A stretch of 48,461 bases of DNA from Streptomyces sp. XM83C (GTDB taxonomy: Bacteria > Actinomycetota > Actinomycetes > Streptomycetales > Streptomycetaceae). The notes beneath the pieces were generated by a model, which made no database searches, had not been told where the DNA came from, and worked only from the letters and a program-made list of their open reading frames with translations. The position numbers were made by a program, and so were the translations under genes. This document shows positions 15,638 to 24,021 of the stretch, in pieces; the first letter of the stretch is position 1; each line of letters begins with the position of its first letter. Location: NCBI RefSeq assembly GCF_023072675.1, contig NZ_JALLGL010000009.1, positions 1 through 48,461 of the forward strand, in the 5' to 3' direction.

Positions 15638-16537
15638 ATGCGGAACTCCAGCCGCAGGGTGCGGGCCGGGCTGGCCGTCGTCGTGGCGGCGGTGCTGGGG
15701 GCCGCCGGCTGTGACGCGGCGGGCGGGGCGCACGGCTCGTCCGGTGTGCCGGACGGGACGCGCCCGTCGGCGAGTCCGACGCCGTCGTGGAATCCGCACC
15801 CGGAGTCGATCGTGGCCGTCGGGGACTCCATCACCCGTGGTTTCGACGCCTGCTCGGTGCTGTCGGACTGCCCGGAGGTGTCATGGGCGACCGGCACCAG
15901 CACGGCTGTGGACTCCTTGGCGGTACGGCTGCTGGGGCGGGCGCGGGCGGCGACGCACAGCTGGAACTACGCGGTGACGGGCGCCCGGATGGCCGACCTG
16001 CCCGGCCAGATGCGGCAGGCCGCGGCGCGCGACCCGCAGCTGGTGACGGTGATGGCGGGCGCCAACGACGCCTGCCGCCGGTCGGTGACGCAGATGACGG
16101 CGGTGGCGGATTTCAAGGCGCAGTTCGAGGAGGCGATGCGCACGCTGCGCGCGGGCGCGCCGAAGGCGCAGGTGTATGTGGCGAGCGTGCCGAATCTGAA
16201 GCGGCTGTGGTCGCAAGGGCGGACGAGCGCGCTGGGCAAGCAGATCTGGAAGCTGGGCATCTGCCCGTCGATGCTGGCCGACGCGGACGCGCTGGACGCG
16301 GCGGCGAACAGGCGCCGGGAGACGGTGCAGGAGCGGGTGGAGGCGTACAACAAGGTGCTGGAGGAGGTGTGCGCGAAGGACCGGTACTGCCGTTTCGACG
16401 GCGGCGCGGTCCATGCCTACCAGTTCGGCACGGACCAGTTGAGCCACTGGGACTGGTTCCATCCGAGCACGGACGGGCAGGCGCGGCTGGCCGAGATCGC
16501 CTACCGCACCGTCACGGCGGAGCACCCCGTGGCCTAG
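15638..16537 (+). CDS. SGNH/GDSL hydrolase, probable lipoprotein
   Basis: A 299-residue exported esterase-like protein. The signal peptide (residues ~5-24) ends in a lipobox-like AAGC with Cys25, then a Ser/Pro-rich spacer to about residue 52. SGNH blocks: VAVGDSITRG with catalytic Ser64, the GAND block, and the C-terminal Asp/His block in HWDWFHPSTDGQ. The lipobox has Ala where Leu is usual at -3, so plain secretion is an alternative to lipid anchoring. ATG 15638 follows a GGGGG ribosome site; the upstream in-frame extension lacks a signal peptide. Its TAG stop forms half of the next gene's -10 box. Confidence 0.88.
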   Translation: MRNSSRRVRAGLAVVVAAVLGAAGCDAAGGAHGSSGVPDGTRPSASPTPSWNPHPESIVAVGDSITRGFDACSVLSDCPEVSWATGTSTAVDSLAVRLLGRARAATHSWNYAVTGARMADLPGQMRQAAARDPQLVTVMAGANDACRRSVTQMTAVADFKAQFEEAMRTLRAGAPKAQVYVASVPNLKRLWSQGRTSALGKQIWKLGICPSMLADADALDAAANRRRETVQERVEAYNKVLEEVCAKDRYCRFDGGAVHAYQFGTDQLSHWDWFHPSTDGQARLAEIAYRTVTAEHPVA

Positions 16538-16540
16538 GGT
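16535..16540 (+). promoter_or_regulatory. -10 box of leaderless galM-type gene overlapping an upstream stop codon
   Basis: TAGGGT at 16535-16540 lies exactly 7 bases before ATG 16548. Its first three bases are the TAG stop of the SGNH hydrolase gene. No clear -35 is seen. Confidence 0.6.
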
Positions 16541-16547
16541 TCGCATC

Positions 16548-17519
16548 ATGAGCGAACTTTTCGGCACACTTTCCGATCGCACCCCGGTCCACCGGTGGAC
16601 GCTGGAGCGCGCGGGCGTGCGCGTGCGGGTGCTGTCGTACGGCGGGATCGTGCAGTCGGTCGAGGTCCCGGACCGGGAGGGCGCCACGGGCGATGTGGTG
16701 CTGGGTTTCCCGGACCTGGCGGGTTATCTCGCGCACCCGGGGCCGTTCCTCGGCGCGCTGGTGGGGCGGTACGCCAACCGGATCGGGGGCGCCCGCTTCA
16801 CGCTGGACGGGCGGACGTACGAGCTCGCCGCGATCGACGGGCCGAACTCGCTGCACGGCGGCCCGCGCGGTTTCGACAAGCGTGTGTGGAACGTCGAGCC
16901 GGTCGAGCACGGCCTGCGTCTGACGCGGGTCTCCCGCGACGGAGAGGAGGGCTTCCCGGGCCGCCTGGAGGTCTCCGCGACGTACACCCTGGACGAGTCC
17001 GGGGCGCTGCATCTGGCGTACGAGGCGGTCACGGACGCGCCGACCGTCGTGAACCTCACCAACCACAGCTATTTCAATCTGTCGGGCGGCGGGCACGCGG
17101 GCGGGCACGAGCTGCGGCTGGCGGCATCCCGCTACACGCCGGTCGACGAGGTGCTGATCCCGCGGGGCGAACCGGCGGACGTCACGGGCACCCGCTTCGA
17201 CTTCCGCACGCCCCGCAAGACGGGCTCCGGCTACGACCACAACTTCGTGCTGGACAAGGGCGTCACCGACCGTCCGGAGCACGTGGCGGAGCTGTACGAC
17301 CCGGCGTCCGGGCGGGTGTTGACGGTGGCGACGACCGAGCCTGGCCTTCAGCTGTACACGGGCGACCATCTGGGTGAGCCGTTCGTGCCCAACGAGGGGG
17401 TGGCGCTGGAGACCCAGCACTTCCCGGACTCCCCCAACCGGCCGGACTTCCCGTCGACGGTGCTCCGGCCGGGCGAGGTGTACCGCTCGGAGACGGTGTA
17501 CGGCTTCTCGGTGCGGTGA
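16548..17519 (+). CDS. aldose 1-epimerase (galactose mutarotase), cytosolic
   Basis: Interconverts alpha and beta anomers of aldoses. It has 323 residues with family motifs: LGALVGRYANRIGGARFTLDG, SLHGGPRGFDKRVW, the catalytic His in NLTNHSYFNLSG and the catalytic Glu in ALETQHFPDSPN. No signal peptide, so it acts in the cytosol, unlike its exported paralogue at 35871-37031. The ATG 16548 start has no ribosome site but has a -10 box 7 bases upstream, so a leaderless mRNA is likely. Confidence 0.93.
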   Translation: MSELFGTLSDRTPVHRWTLERAGVRVRVLSYGGIVQSVEVPDREGATGDVVLGFPDLAGYLAHPGPFLGALVGRYANRIGGARFTLDGRTYELAAIDGPNSLHGGPRGFDKRVWNVEPVEHGLRLTRVSRDGEEGFPGRLEVSATYTLDESGALHLAYEAVTDAPTVVNLTNHSYFNLSGGGHAGGHELRLAASRYTPVDEVLIPRGEPADVTGTRFDFRTPRKTGSGYDHNFVLDKGVTDRPEHVAELYDPASGRVLTVATTEPGLQLYTGDHLGEPFVPNEGVALETQHFPDSPNRPDFPSTVLRPGEVYRSETVYGFSVR

Positions 17520-17761
17520 CGTCCCACCGACCCGTCGGCGGCGCCCGCGGGCGGGGCGGGCCGCCCGTGGGCCGGGGCGGATGCCGGAGTATGCCGGGGG
17601 GCGGGATGCCCGAGTGTGCGGGGGCGGATGCCCGAGTGCGCGGGGCGGATGCCCGAGTGCGCGGGGCGGATGTCTGAGTGTGCGGGGCGGATGCCCGAGC
17701 GTGCCGCGGCGGATGCCCGAGTGTGCGGGGCGGATGCCCGAGTGTGCGGGCGGCGGGGCCG
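17520..17761. repeat. eight imperfect copies of a 21-bp minisatellite (17574-17750)
   Basis: The unit is approximately GGGGCGGATGCCCGAGTGTGC, repeated about eight times between 17574 and 17750 with single-base changes and one or two length variants. It lies between convergent genes (epimerase and membrane protein). A unit of 21 bases keeps a frame open through the array (reading MPECAGR-like heptapeptides), but there is no ribosome site or family resemblance, so I treat it as non-coding. Confidence 0.8.
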
Positions 17762-18469
17762 TCAGCTCTGTTCGCCGCGCATGCGCTTGACGGCGCGGCC
17801 CAGCAGGGTCATGGCGCCCAGGCAGACGGCGGTGACGGCACCGCCGACGACGAGGGCGGTCGGGTCGGCGCCTTTGACGCCGTTGATGAGCATGGTGGCG
17901 CCGAGGACCATGAGGACCGAGTACAGGCTGCGCCCGACCTTGGCCCCGGCGGGGACGACCCGCAGCAGCTGCGGGATCGTGCTCGCGGCGGCCAGTCCCA
18001 TGCCGAGCGGGATCGCGGCGCCGAGCATGAGGGCGCCGAAGCCGAACGAGTTGCCGTACGCGCCCCAGCCGGCGCCCTTCACCAGCAGCCAGCCGACGGC
18101 GCCGAGGTTGAGCAGCGCGAGGACGCCGTTGACGTAGGCGGCGAGGGTGGCGGCGCGGCGGGCTCCGGGCAGATGGGCGGCCGGGGAGCGCCAGGCGTCC
18201 GGGGTGATGCCCCGCAACCGCTCGCGCAGGGCACGCATCCGGACCATGGCGACGGCGCCGACAGCGGCGAGGACGAGCCCGATCGCGGCGGCGGCGAATC
18301 CGGCGGGCTTCTCGGTGATGCCGTGGTGCAGACCGCCGAAGGTGAGCGGGACGCCGAGGACGAGCCCGATCGCGAACGTCTTCGACTTCTTCTGGATCTC
18401 GATGACCAGCTCACGCTGCCCGGCGTCGAGCGTGGGGTCGATCCGCATCTCCCCCTCGCCGAGGCTCAT
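17762..18469 (-). CDS. multi-pass membrane protein, N-terminus apparently lost
   Basis: A 235-residue protein with about six hydrophobic helices (FAIGLVLGVPLTFGG, AAAAIGLVLAAVGAVAMV, LAAYVNGVLALLNLGAVGW, FGALMLGAAIPLGMGLAA, SVLMVLGATMLING, LVVGGAVTAVCLGAMTLL). No family recognised. ATG 18469 is the first start in the frame but has no ribosome site or promoter. Upstream the frame stays open for another 52 codons of convincing Gln/Pro/Tyr-rich sequence (QPYPP-type repeats) with no start codon, until GTG-TGA at 18626-18631. The native gene probably began there and has been interrupted by a nonsense change, or the assembly has an error. Confidence 0.7.
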   Translation of the reverse strand: MSLGEGEMRIDPTLDAGQRELVIEIQKKSKTFAIGLVLGVPLTFGGLHHGITEKPAGFAAAAIGLVLAAVGAVAMVRMRALRERLRGITPDAWRSPAAHLPGARRAATLAAYVNGVLALLNLGAVGWLLVKGAGWGAYGNSFGFGALMLGAAIPLGMGLAAASTIPQLLRVVPAGAKVGRSLYSVLMVLGATMLINGVKGADPTALVVGGAVTAVCLGAMTLLGRAVKRMRGEQS

Positions 18470-18631
18470 GCGCGGGGCCTGGGGCTGCTGCGGCTGCGGC
18501 GGGTAGGGCTGCTGGGGCGGGTAGGGCTGCGGCGGGTACGGCTGAAGGCCCTGCGGCGGCCCGTACGGGTTCGGCTGCGGCTGTTGGGGACACGGCCCGG
18601 GCTGCCCCTGATGGGGCGCGGGCTGTCACAC
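18470..18631 (-). pseudogene. untranslated Gln/Pro-rich N-terminal coding remnant
   Basis: In frame with the membrane protein downstream, this stretch reads QPAPHQGQPGPC, then repeated QPYPPQ-like units, up to the ATG at 18469. It has the composition of the cytosolic low-complexity heads common on Streptomyces membrane proteins. It contains no ATG, GTG or TTG. Immediately before it is GTG followed by TGA (18626-18631): a TCA instead of TGA would give a normal start, Met-Ser-Gln-Pro. Confidence 0.6.
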
Positions 18632-18708
18632 CCGCCGCGGCCGTCACGAGCCCCGGCCAGGGGTCAGGTCCCGGGCCGGGGCGCTCACGTCGAGGCGATG
18701 TGCCCGGT

Positions 18709-21201
18709 TCAGACGTTAACCGCTGCGGTGAGTGCGCGGTCCGTGAGAGAGTGGCCCACCTGGATCTCGTACGAACCCTTCACAAAACGCCACGCTCCGC
18801 GTGACTCGTCCCATACCTCGAAGGCGCGCCGGGGCAGTTCGACGACGGCGTCGGCCGTTTCGCCGGGGGCGGCGTCGACGCCTGCGAAGCCGGCCAGCCA
18901 GCGGGCGGGGCGTTCCGGTGCGCCGGGGTCGGCGGAGGTGGGGGCCAGGTACACCTGGACGGTCTCGTGGCCGGGGCGGGGGCCGGTGTTGCGGACGCGG
19001 ACCTTCACCGTCGTACCGTCCGTCTCGACGGATTCGTACGCCCAGTCGGTGTAGCCGAGGCCGTGGCCGAAGGGGTAGGCGGGGGTGCGGCCGGCGCGTT
19101 CCCAGGCGCGGTAGCCGATGAAGACACCTTCGCTGTAGGTGAGTCGGCCGTCGGTGGGGACGACCTGGGTGACGGGGGCGTCGGCGAGGCTGCCCCAGGT
19201 GGTGGGGAGCCGGCCGCCCGGTTCATGGGTGCCGGTGAGGACGTCGGCGAGGGCGGCGCCGCCTTCCTGGCCGGGGAACCAGGTGAGGAGGATCGCGGCG
19301 ACCCTTTCGCGCCAGGGCAGTTCGACGGGTGAGCCGGCGTTGACGACGACGACCGTGTCGGGGTTGACGGCGGCGACGGCTTCGACGAGGGCGTCCTGGT
19401 GGCCGGGCAGGCGCAGGTCCTCGCGGTCGAAGCCCTCGGACTCGACGCGTTCGGTGGTGGCGACCACGACGACGGCGGTGTCGGCGGCGCGGGCGGCCTC
19501 GACGGCCTCGGCGATCAGTTCGTCGGGGTCGCGCTGCGGCTCCTGGTGGGCGAGCGCGAACAGGACGGAGCGGATCGGGCGGGCGGGGACGGGGTCGACG
19601 GCATGACGCAGGGAGACCTGGACGGGTGTGCCGGCGGTGAGGTCGACGTGGGCGTGGGCCACCGGGGTGCCGAAGGCGGCCTCGAAGGGGTCGCTGCTGT
19701 CGGCGGGCGGCTGGTGGCCGTCGAAGTGGGTGGTGCCGTCGACGGTGAGGGTGAAGGTGCCGATGCCGCGGATGCCGAAGGTGTGCGTGCCGGTGGTGCG
19801 GGGGGTGAAGGTGCCGGTGAGTTCGACGGTGTGGAGGCGGTCGTGGGTGACGCCGTCGGGCAGGTCGTCGCCGACCCACTGGACGAGGCCGGTGGCGGCG
19901 GGGGCGGTGCCGAGGACGGTGCCGTCGGCGGCGCGGCACACGGCGGTGAGGTCCAGGCCCTGTTCGGCGATGGAGAGTTCGGTGGCGGGGTCGGCGCCGA
20001 CCGTGTAGGTGAGGGTGCCGTCGGGGAGCGCGGCGGTGAGGCCGTCGAGCGGGGAGACGACGTGGTCGGGGAAGACGGTGGCCGAGCCGCCGCCGAGGAC
20101 GCGGGCGTCGCGGGCGGCGGCGCCGATGAGGGCGACGGTGCGGCCGGGTCGCAGGGGCAGGGCGGCGTTCTCGTTGCGGAGGAGGACGAAGGAGCGGCGG
20201 GCGATCTCACGGGCGAGGGCCGTACCGTCGACGGGCGCGGGCGGTTCGGTGACGGCGGGTTCGGCGCCGTCGAGCGCTCCGACGCGGGCGGCGAGCCGCA
20301 GGACGCGGCGTACGGCGTCGTCGACGAGGGCCTCGTCGACCTCGCCGGAGCGGACGGCTCGGGCGAGGTGCTCGCCGTACACGGTGTCGGGGCCGGGCAT
20401 GGCGATGTCGAGGCCGCCGTGGAGGGCGCGGACGGTGTCGCGGGCGGCGGTCCAGTCGGAGACGTTGACGCCGTCGAAGCCCCACTCGCCGCGCAGGATC
20501 TCGCCGACGAGGCGGCGGTGTTCGGTCATGGTGGTGCCGTTGACCTGGTTGTACGCGGTCATGATGCCCCAGGGGCGGGCTCCGGCGACGATCGCCTCGA
20601 ACGGCGCCAGATACAGCTCGCGCAGGGCGCGTTCGCCGACCCTGTTGTCGACGGTGAAGCGGTCGGTCTCGGCGTCGTTGGCGACGAAGTGCTTGACGGT
20701 GGTGGCGACGCCGCCGGACTGGACGCCCCGCACATATCCGGTGCCGATACGGCCGGTGAGGCAGGGGTCCTCGCTGTACGCCTCGAAGTGCCGTCCGCCG
20801 AGCGGGGAGCGGTGCAGGTTGACCGTGGGGGCGAGCAGCACGTGGACGCCCTTGCGGCGGGCCTCCTGGGCGAGCAGCACTCCGGCGCGGTGGGCGAGGC
20901 CGGGGTCCCAGGTGGCGGCGAGCGCGGTCGGGGAGGGCAGGGCGACGGCCGGGTCGTCGGCGCTCCAGCGCACGCCGCGCACACCGATCGGGCCGTCCGA
21001 CATGACGAGGGACCTCAGGCCGATCTCGGGCAGCGCGGGCAGCGTCCACAGGTCCTGACCGGCCAGCAGCCGGGTCTTGGCGTCGAGATCGAGTGCGGCG
21101 AGGGCGGCGGAGACGACGGCTTCCCTGGCGGCGTCGGGCGTGGCGTCGGGTGCGGCGGTGCCGGCGGGCGTGCTCGACGGGCTGGGCGGGGTTCCCGGCA
21201 T
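18709..21201 (-). CDS. glycoside hydrolase family 3 beta-glucosidase
   Basis: An 830-residue enzyme releasing beta-linked glucose from oligosaccharides. Domain order: GH3 N-terminal TIM barrel (~40-300) with substrate-binding Lys170-His171 (TTVKHFVAND) and nucleophile Asp249 (VNVSDWTA); GH3 alpha/beta sandwich starting near 340; a PA14-like insert (~400-540, TGTFTPRTTGTHTFGIRG); a return to the sandwich (SEGFDREDLRLPGHQ); and a C-terminal fibronectin III-like domain (LGYTDWAYESVETDG). No signal peptide is evident, so it probably acts on imported cellobiose-like sugars. ATG 21201 follows GGAGG. Divergent from a TetR regulator. Confidence 0.93.
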   Translation of the reverse strand: MPGTPPSPSSTPAGTAAPDATPDAAREAVVSAALAALDLDAKTRLLAGQDLWTLPALPEIGLRSLVMSDGPIGVRGVRWSADDPAVALPSPTALAATWDPGLAHRAGVLLAQEARRKGVHVLLAPTVNLHRSPLGGRHFEAYSEDPCLTGRIGTGYVRGVQSGGVATTVKHFVANDAETDRFTVDNRVGERALRELYLAPFEAIVAGARPWGIMTAYNQVNGTTMTEHRRLVGEILRGEWGFDGVNVSDWTAARDTVRALHGGLDIAMPGPDTVYGEHLARAVRSGEVDEALVDDAVRRVLRLAARVGALDGAEPAVTEPPAPVDGTALAREIARRSFVLLRNENAALPLRPGRTVALIGAAARDARVLGGGSATVFPDHVVSPLDGLTAALPDGTLTYTVGADPATELSIAEQGLDLTAVCRAADGTVLGTAPAATGLVQWVGDDLPDGVTHDRLHTVELTGTFTPRTTGTHTFGIRGIGTFTLTVDGTTHFDGHQPPADSSDPFEAAFGTPVAHAHVDLTAGTPVQVSLRHAVDPVPARPIRSVLFALAHQEPQRDPDELIAEAVEAARAADTAVVVVATTERVESEGFDREDLRLPGHQDALVEAVAAVNPDTVVVVNAGSPVELPWRERVAAILLTWFPGQEGGAALADVLTGTHEPGGRLPTTWGSLADAPVTQVVPTDGRLTYSEGVFIGYRAWERAGRTPAYPFGHGLGYTDWAYESVETDGTTVKVRVRNTGPRPGHETVQVYLAPTSADPGAPERPARWLAGFAGVDAAPGETADAVVELPRRAFEVWDESRGAWRFVKGSYEIQVGHSLTDRALTAAVNV

Positions 21202-21323
21202 GGGGGTGCCTCCATGGTGACGTCCGTGCGGTGGCCCTCATGGTGCACCCGCTACCTGTAGCACGGTAGGTTTCGTTATCTTGCTGTTATATGACGAGAT
21301 GAGGGATGCCGTACGGTGGCGCC
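21202..21323. promoter_or_regulatory. divergent GH3/TetR promoter region with candidate operator
   Basis: Rightward -10 TACGGT (21312-21317) lies 6 bases before ATG 21324. A palindrome-like site with arms CTACC (21252-21256) and GGTAG (21265-21269) lies upstream of the beta-glucosidase gene. An A/T-rich stretch (21271-21295) with two GTTAT direct repeats may hold the leftward promoter. Confidence 0.4.
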
Positions 21324-21887
21324 ATGAACGCACGGGTCAGGAGCGCCGAGCGGCGCGCGGAGATAGTCCGGGCGGCGCTGGAGGTGATCGCCGAGCGCGG
21401 CTACCGGGGCGCGAGCCTCGCGGCGGTCGCGGAACGGGTCGGCCTGACCCAACAGGGCCTGCTGCACCACTTCCCGACGAAGGAGGCGCTGCTGGTCGCG
21501 GTCCTCCAGGAGCGGGACCAGTGGGACGCGGTGCCCGACAGCCGGTGGCGGCTCGACCTGCTCGCCTCACTGGTGGACTACAACGCGATGCGCCCCGGCA
21601 TCATCCAGACCTTCTCGGCCCTCCTCGGCGAGAGCGTCACCGAGGGCCACCCGGCCCGCGACTACTTCACCGAGCGGTACGGGCGGGTCCGGGAGAGCAT
21701 GGCGGGCGTCCTGCGTGCCGAGTACGGCGACACCCTCCCGAACGGCCTCACCCCGGAGCGGGTGGCGCCCCTGCTGGTGGCGGTGATGGACGGTCTGCAA
21801 TACCAGTGGCTGCTCGACCCGGCGTCGGTGGACATGCCGGGGGCGTTCCGGGACTTCCTGCGGCTGCTGGGCGAGGACACCCCCTGA
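21324..21887 (+). CDS. TetR-family transcriptional regulator
   Basis: A 187-residue regulator. The helix-turn-helix spans about residues 5-52 (RRAEIVRAALEVIAERGY, ASLAAVAERVGLTQQGLLHHF) and is followed by a TetR C-terminal domain. Divergent from the GH3 beta-glucosidase, which it probably controls (inference from position). ATG 21324 is chosen over the ATG at 21306, because -10 TACGGT ends 6 bases before it, giving a leaderless mRNA. It converges on the DUF2568 gene with a 3-base gap. Confidence 0.9.
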   Translation: MNARVRSAERRAEIVRAALEVIAERGYRGASLAAVAERVGLTQQGLLHHFPTKEALLVAVLQERDQWDAVPDSRWRLDLLASLVDYNAMRPGIIQTFSALLGESVTEGHPARDYFTERYGRVRESMAGVLRAEYGDTLPNGLTPERVAPLLVAVMDGLQYQWLLDPASVDMPGAFRDFLRLLGEDTP

Positions 21888-21890
21888 GCC

Positions 21891-22229
21891 TCACTGCCCC
21901 CAGCGCACGGCGAGGCTCTTGCTGACGGCGCACAGCAGCGCGAGGGCGATCGCCCAGCCGACGGCCCCGGCCGCGAGCAGCGCCGCCACCCCCGCCCCGA
22001 ACCACAGCGCCTCGAAGCCGACGCGGCGGGCACCGTGCGTGCGGTACGGCGCCTTGGGCGAGCCGAACAGGCCCCACAGCACGACCAGGACAGCCGGAGC
22101 GGCGAGGCCGAGGAGCCAGGCGAGCGGCGTCGGCACGTCCAGGGTGATGCCCCAGTAGGCGGCGGCCCCTACGGCGCCCAGCTCGATCAGGAAGAGGGCG
22201 GCCAGATTCGCTGCCTTGGCTGTTTTCAT
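21891..22229 (-). CDS. YrdB/DUF2568 family small membrane protein
   Basis: A 112-residue protein with four hydrophobic helices (LAALFLIELGAVGAAAYWG, LAWLLGLAAPAVLVVLWGLF, FEALWFGAGVAALLAAGA, GWAIALALLCAVSKS) and the linker motif FGSPKAPYRTHGARR typical of DUF2568. Function unknown. The ATG 22229 start lies 7 bases after -10 GATACT (22237-22242), indicating a leaderless transcript; the 13-codon upstream extension would overlap that box. Confidence 0.85.
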   Translation of the reverse strand: MKTAKAANLAALFLIELGAVGAAAYWGITLDVPTPLAWLLGLAAPAVLVVLWGLFGSPKAPYRTHGARRVGFEALWFGAGVAALLAAGAVGWAIALALLCAVSKSLAVRWGQ

Positions 22230-22388
22230 GCCGGGCAGTATCGCGCGGCAGGCGGCAGGGTCCGTCACGGGGGCCTCGACCGCCCCGTGGCCGACATCGC
22301 ACCATGGCGGCCCCCGTCGCCGCCCGCGACACTGCGCGCGTCCGGCACCACGCGCCGCCCCACACGCGACGGAAGGACCCCGACCGCC

Positions 22389-22649
22389 GTGAGAATCGAC
22401 CGACTTCGCCTCGGTGTGCTCGGCCTGGCCCTGCTGTGCGCTCTCACCACCGCCCCGGCGGCGGCATCGGCGGTCGCCGCCTCACCGCCCCCTCCCTCCG
22501 CGGAGGAGCAGCGGCTGGACGGTGTGGTACCGCAGGAGATCCTGCGCATGTCCGGGTTCGACGACGCGGCACCGGAGTTCGCCCGCGACGGGCTCGGCAT
22601 CATCGCCCAGGTGCGGGAGATCCTGCGGGTGGCTGCGGCCGGGGCGTAG
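22389..22649 (+). CDS. small secreted protein, 86 residues
   Basis: A signal peptide (RIDRLRLGVLGLALLCALTT, cleavage near AAASA) is followed by a ~60-residue mature part (EEQRLDGVVPQEILRMSGFD and so on). No cysteines beyond the signal, no repeats and no family recognised. GTG 22389 follows GGAAGGA at a long spacing of about 12 bases. Its last 50 bases overlap the 3' end of the convergent EI24 gene. The third-position GC bias and clean signal peptide support a real gene. Confidence 0.62.
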   Translation: MRIDRLRLGVLGLALLCALTTAPAAASAVAASPPPPSAEEQRLDGVVPQEILRMSGFDDAAPEFARDGLGIIAQVREILRVAAAGA

Positions 22650-23454
22650 GTACGCCGGTGTCGTTGGCGTCGTAGCGGTCGCCCTCGTGGTCGTCGTCGC
22701 CGTCCCGCGTCTCCTCGCCGAGCAGTTCGCGGGAGAGCAGGGTGGCGCCGGCGACCGCGCCGGGCATCAGGAAGACGGCGGCGAGCGGTACGAGGAAGGC
22801 GAGGCCGAGCGGGGTGCCGAAGCCCCAGACCAGCATCTTGCGGGAGCGGAGCAGGGCGAGACGTTCCCGCAGCTGGACGCCGCGGCGCTGGAGGGCGACG
22901 GCGGTGAGTTCCTCGGTGAGGAAGAACCCGGTGACGAAGAAGCCGATCACCGGGACGACGGTCTGTCCGGCGAAGGGCACGAAACCGAGCGCGAACAGCA
23001 GCACACCCCAGATGCCGGCGCGCACCACGATCCGCAGGCTGTCCCGCGCGGAGATCCACAGCTCGCGCCAGAACGACAGCCCGGACTGCGGCGCGGTGCC
23101 GTCCGGGGACACGTCCCGGTCGACCTCCTGCGACAGGGTGTCGTAGAACGGACCGCCGATGAGCAGGGTCACGGCGGTGAAGGTGACGACGGCGAGGAGC
23201 AGACCGAGCGCGAACAGCACGACGGTGAGGAAGCCGCGGAACAGGCCCTGCCAGGGGCTGCCCCAGTCGTCGGCGAACGGCGTCGCCCAGGCCACGGCGT
23301 CCCCGCCCCACACGGCGAGCGCGACGAGCGCCGCGAGGTACAGCACCAGCGTGATCAGCCCGGGCAACAGCCCGAACCCGAACTGCCGGCCGTGCCGGGC
23401 CACCCACCGCTGTCCTTCCAGAAGATGACGGAAACCCGCCCCGAGATCACGCAT
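22600..23454 (-). CDS. EI24 domain membrane protein (CysZ-like)
   Basis: A 284-residue multi-pass membrane protein of the EI24/CysZ fold. Features: N-terminal FRHLLEGQRWVARHG, hydrophobic helices (LLPGLITLVLYLAALVALAV, GFLTVVLFALGLLLAVVTF), family motif LIGGPFYDTLSQEV at about residue 100, further helices (GIWGVLLFALGFVPFAGQT, PVIGFFVTGFFL, GTPLGLAFLVPLAAVFLMPGA) and an acidic hydrophilic tail. CysZ relatives import sulfate; the substrate here is not known. ATG 23454 is 7 bases after -10 TAGAGT (23462-23467), so leaderless. Confidence 0.88.
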   Translation of the reverse strand: MRDLGAGFRHLLEGQRWVARHGRQFGFGLLPGLITLVLYLAALVALAVWGGDAVAWATPFADDWGSPWQGLFRGFLTVVLFALGLLLAVVTFTAVTLLIGGPFYDTLSQEVDRDVSPDGTAPQSGLSFWRELWISARDSLRIVVRAGIWGVLLFALGFVPFAGQTVVPVIGFFVTGFFLTEELTAVALQRRGVQLRERLALLRSRKMLVWGFGTPLGLAFLVPLAAVFLMPGAVAGATLLSRELLGEETRDGDDDHEGDRYDANDTGVPTPRPQPPAGSPAPGR

Positions 23455-23505
23455 GGCGGAGACTCTATCGGGGGCCCGGCGGCCGTTCGAACGGTCGCCC
23501 GGCTC

Positions 23506-24000
23506 TCAGCGTCCCGTGTCGTCCGGGGCTCCCCCGGCCCCCGCGTCGGCCGCTCCTCCGGCCTCCGTGCCCAGCATGCGGCGGAGGAGGTCGCGGAGGT
23601 TGAGGCGTTCGTCCTCGGTGAGGGCGGCGAGGGGTTCGCGGGCGAAGCCGAGGTTGTCGCGGAGGGCTCGGGCGATGCGGCGGCCCTCGTCGGTGGCGAC
23701 GGCGACCTTGACGCGGCGGTCGGCGGGGTCGGGGCGGCGTTCGACCAGGCCTCGGGCTTCCAGGCGGTCGACTATGCCGGTGACGTTGGACGGCTCGCAC
23801 TTGAGCTTGTGGGCGAGCTTGCGCATCGGCAGCGGTTCCAGGGTGAGCAGGCCGAGGAGCTTGGCCTGGGCGCCGGTCAGCGCGTGCTCGGCGGCGGCTT
23901 CCTCGTACTCCTCGTGGTAGCGGGCCACGACCGAGCCGATGAGGTCCACGACCTCCAGGGTCAGGGCGTCGGGGCGGCGGGTCGGGTGCGAGGTGGCCAT
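23506..24000 (-). CDS. MarR-family transcriptional regulator
   Basis: A 164-residue winged-helix regulator: DNA-binding region at about residues 45-115 (LTGAQAKLLGLLTLEPLPM, KCEPSNVTGIVDRLEARGLV) and the wing (RRPDPADRRVKVAVATDEG). It has a single Cys in the recognition helix region but not the N-terminal Cys of OhrR, so it is probably not the regulator of the ohr-type gene downstream. ATG 24000 lies 6 bases after -10 TATTCT, a leaderless start; the extension to 24048 would run across the shared operator. Divergent from the MDR oxidoreductase, its likely target. Confidence 0.9.
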   Translation of the reverse strand: MATSHPTRRPDALTLEVVDLIGSVVARYHEEYEEAAAEHALTGAQAKLLGLLTLEPLPMRKLAHKLKCEPSNVTGIVDRLEARGLVERRPDPADRRVKVAVATDEGRRIARALRDNLGFAREPLAALTEDERLNLRDLLRRMLGTEAGGAADAGAGGAPDDTGR

Positions 24001-24021
24001 GGGTCCAGAATACCCCGTTAC

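Noticed and set aside
17616-18137. ORF reading heptapeptide repeats through the minisatellite
   Set aside because: No ribosome site; the rest of the frame is antisense to the membrane protein gene.
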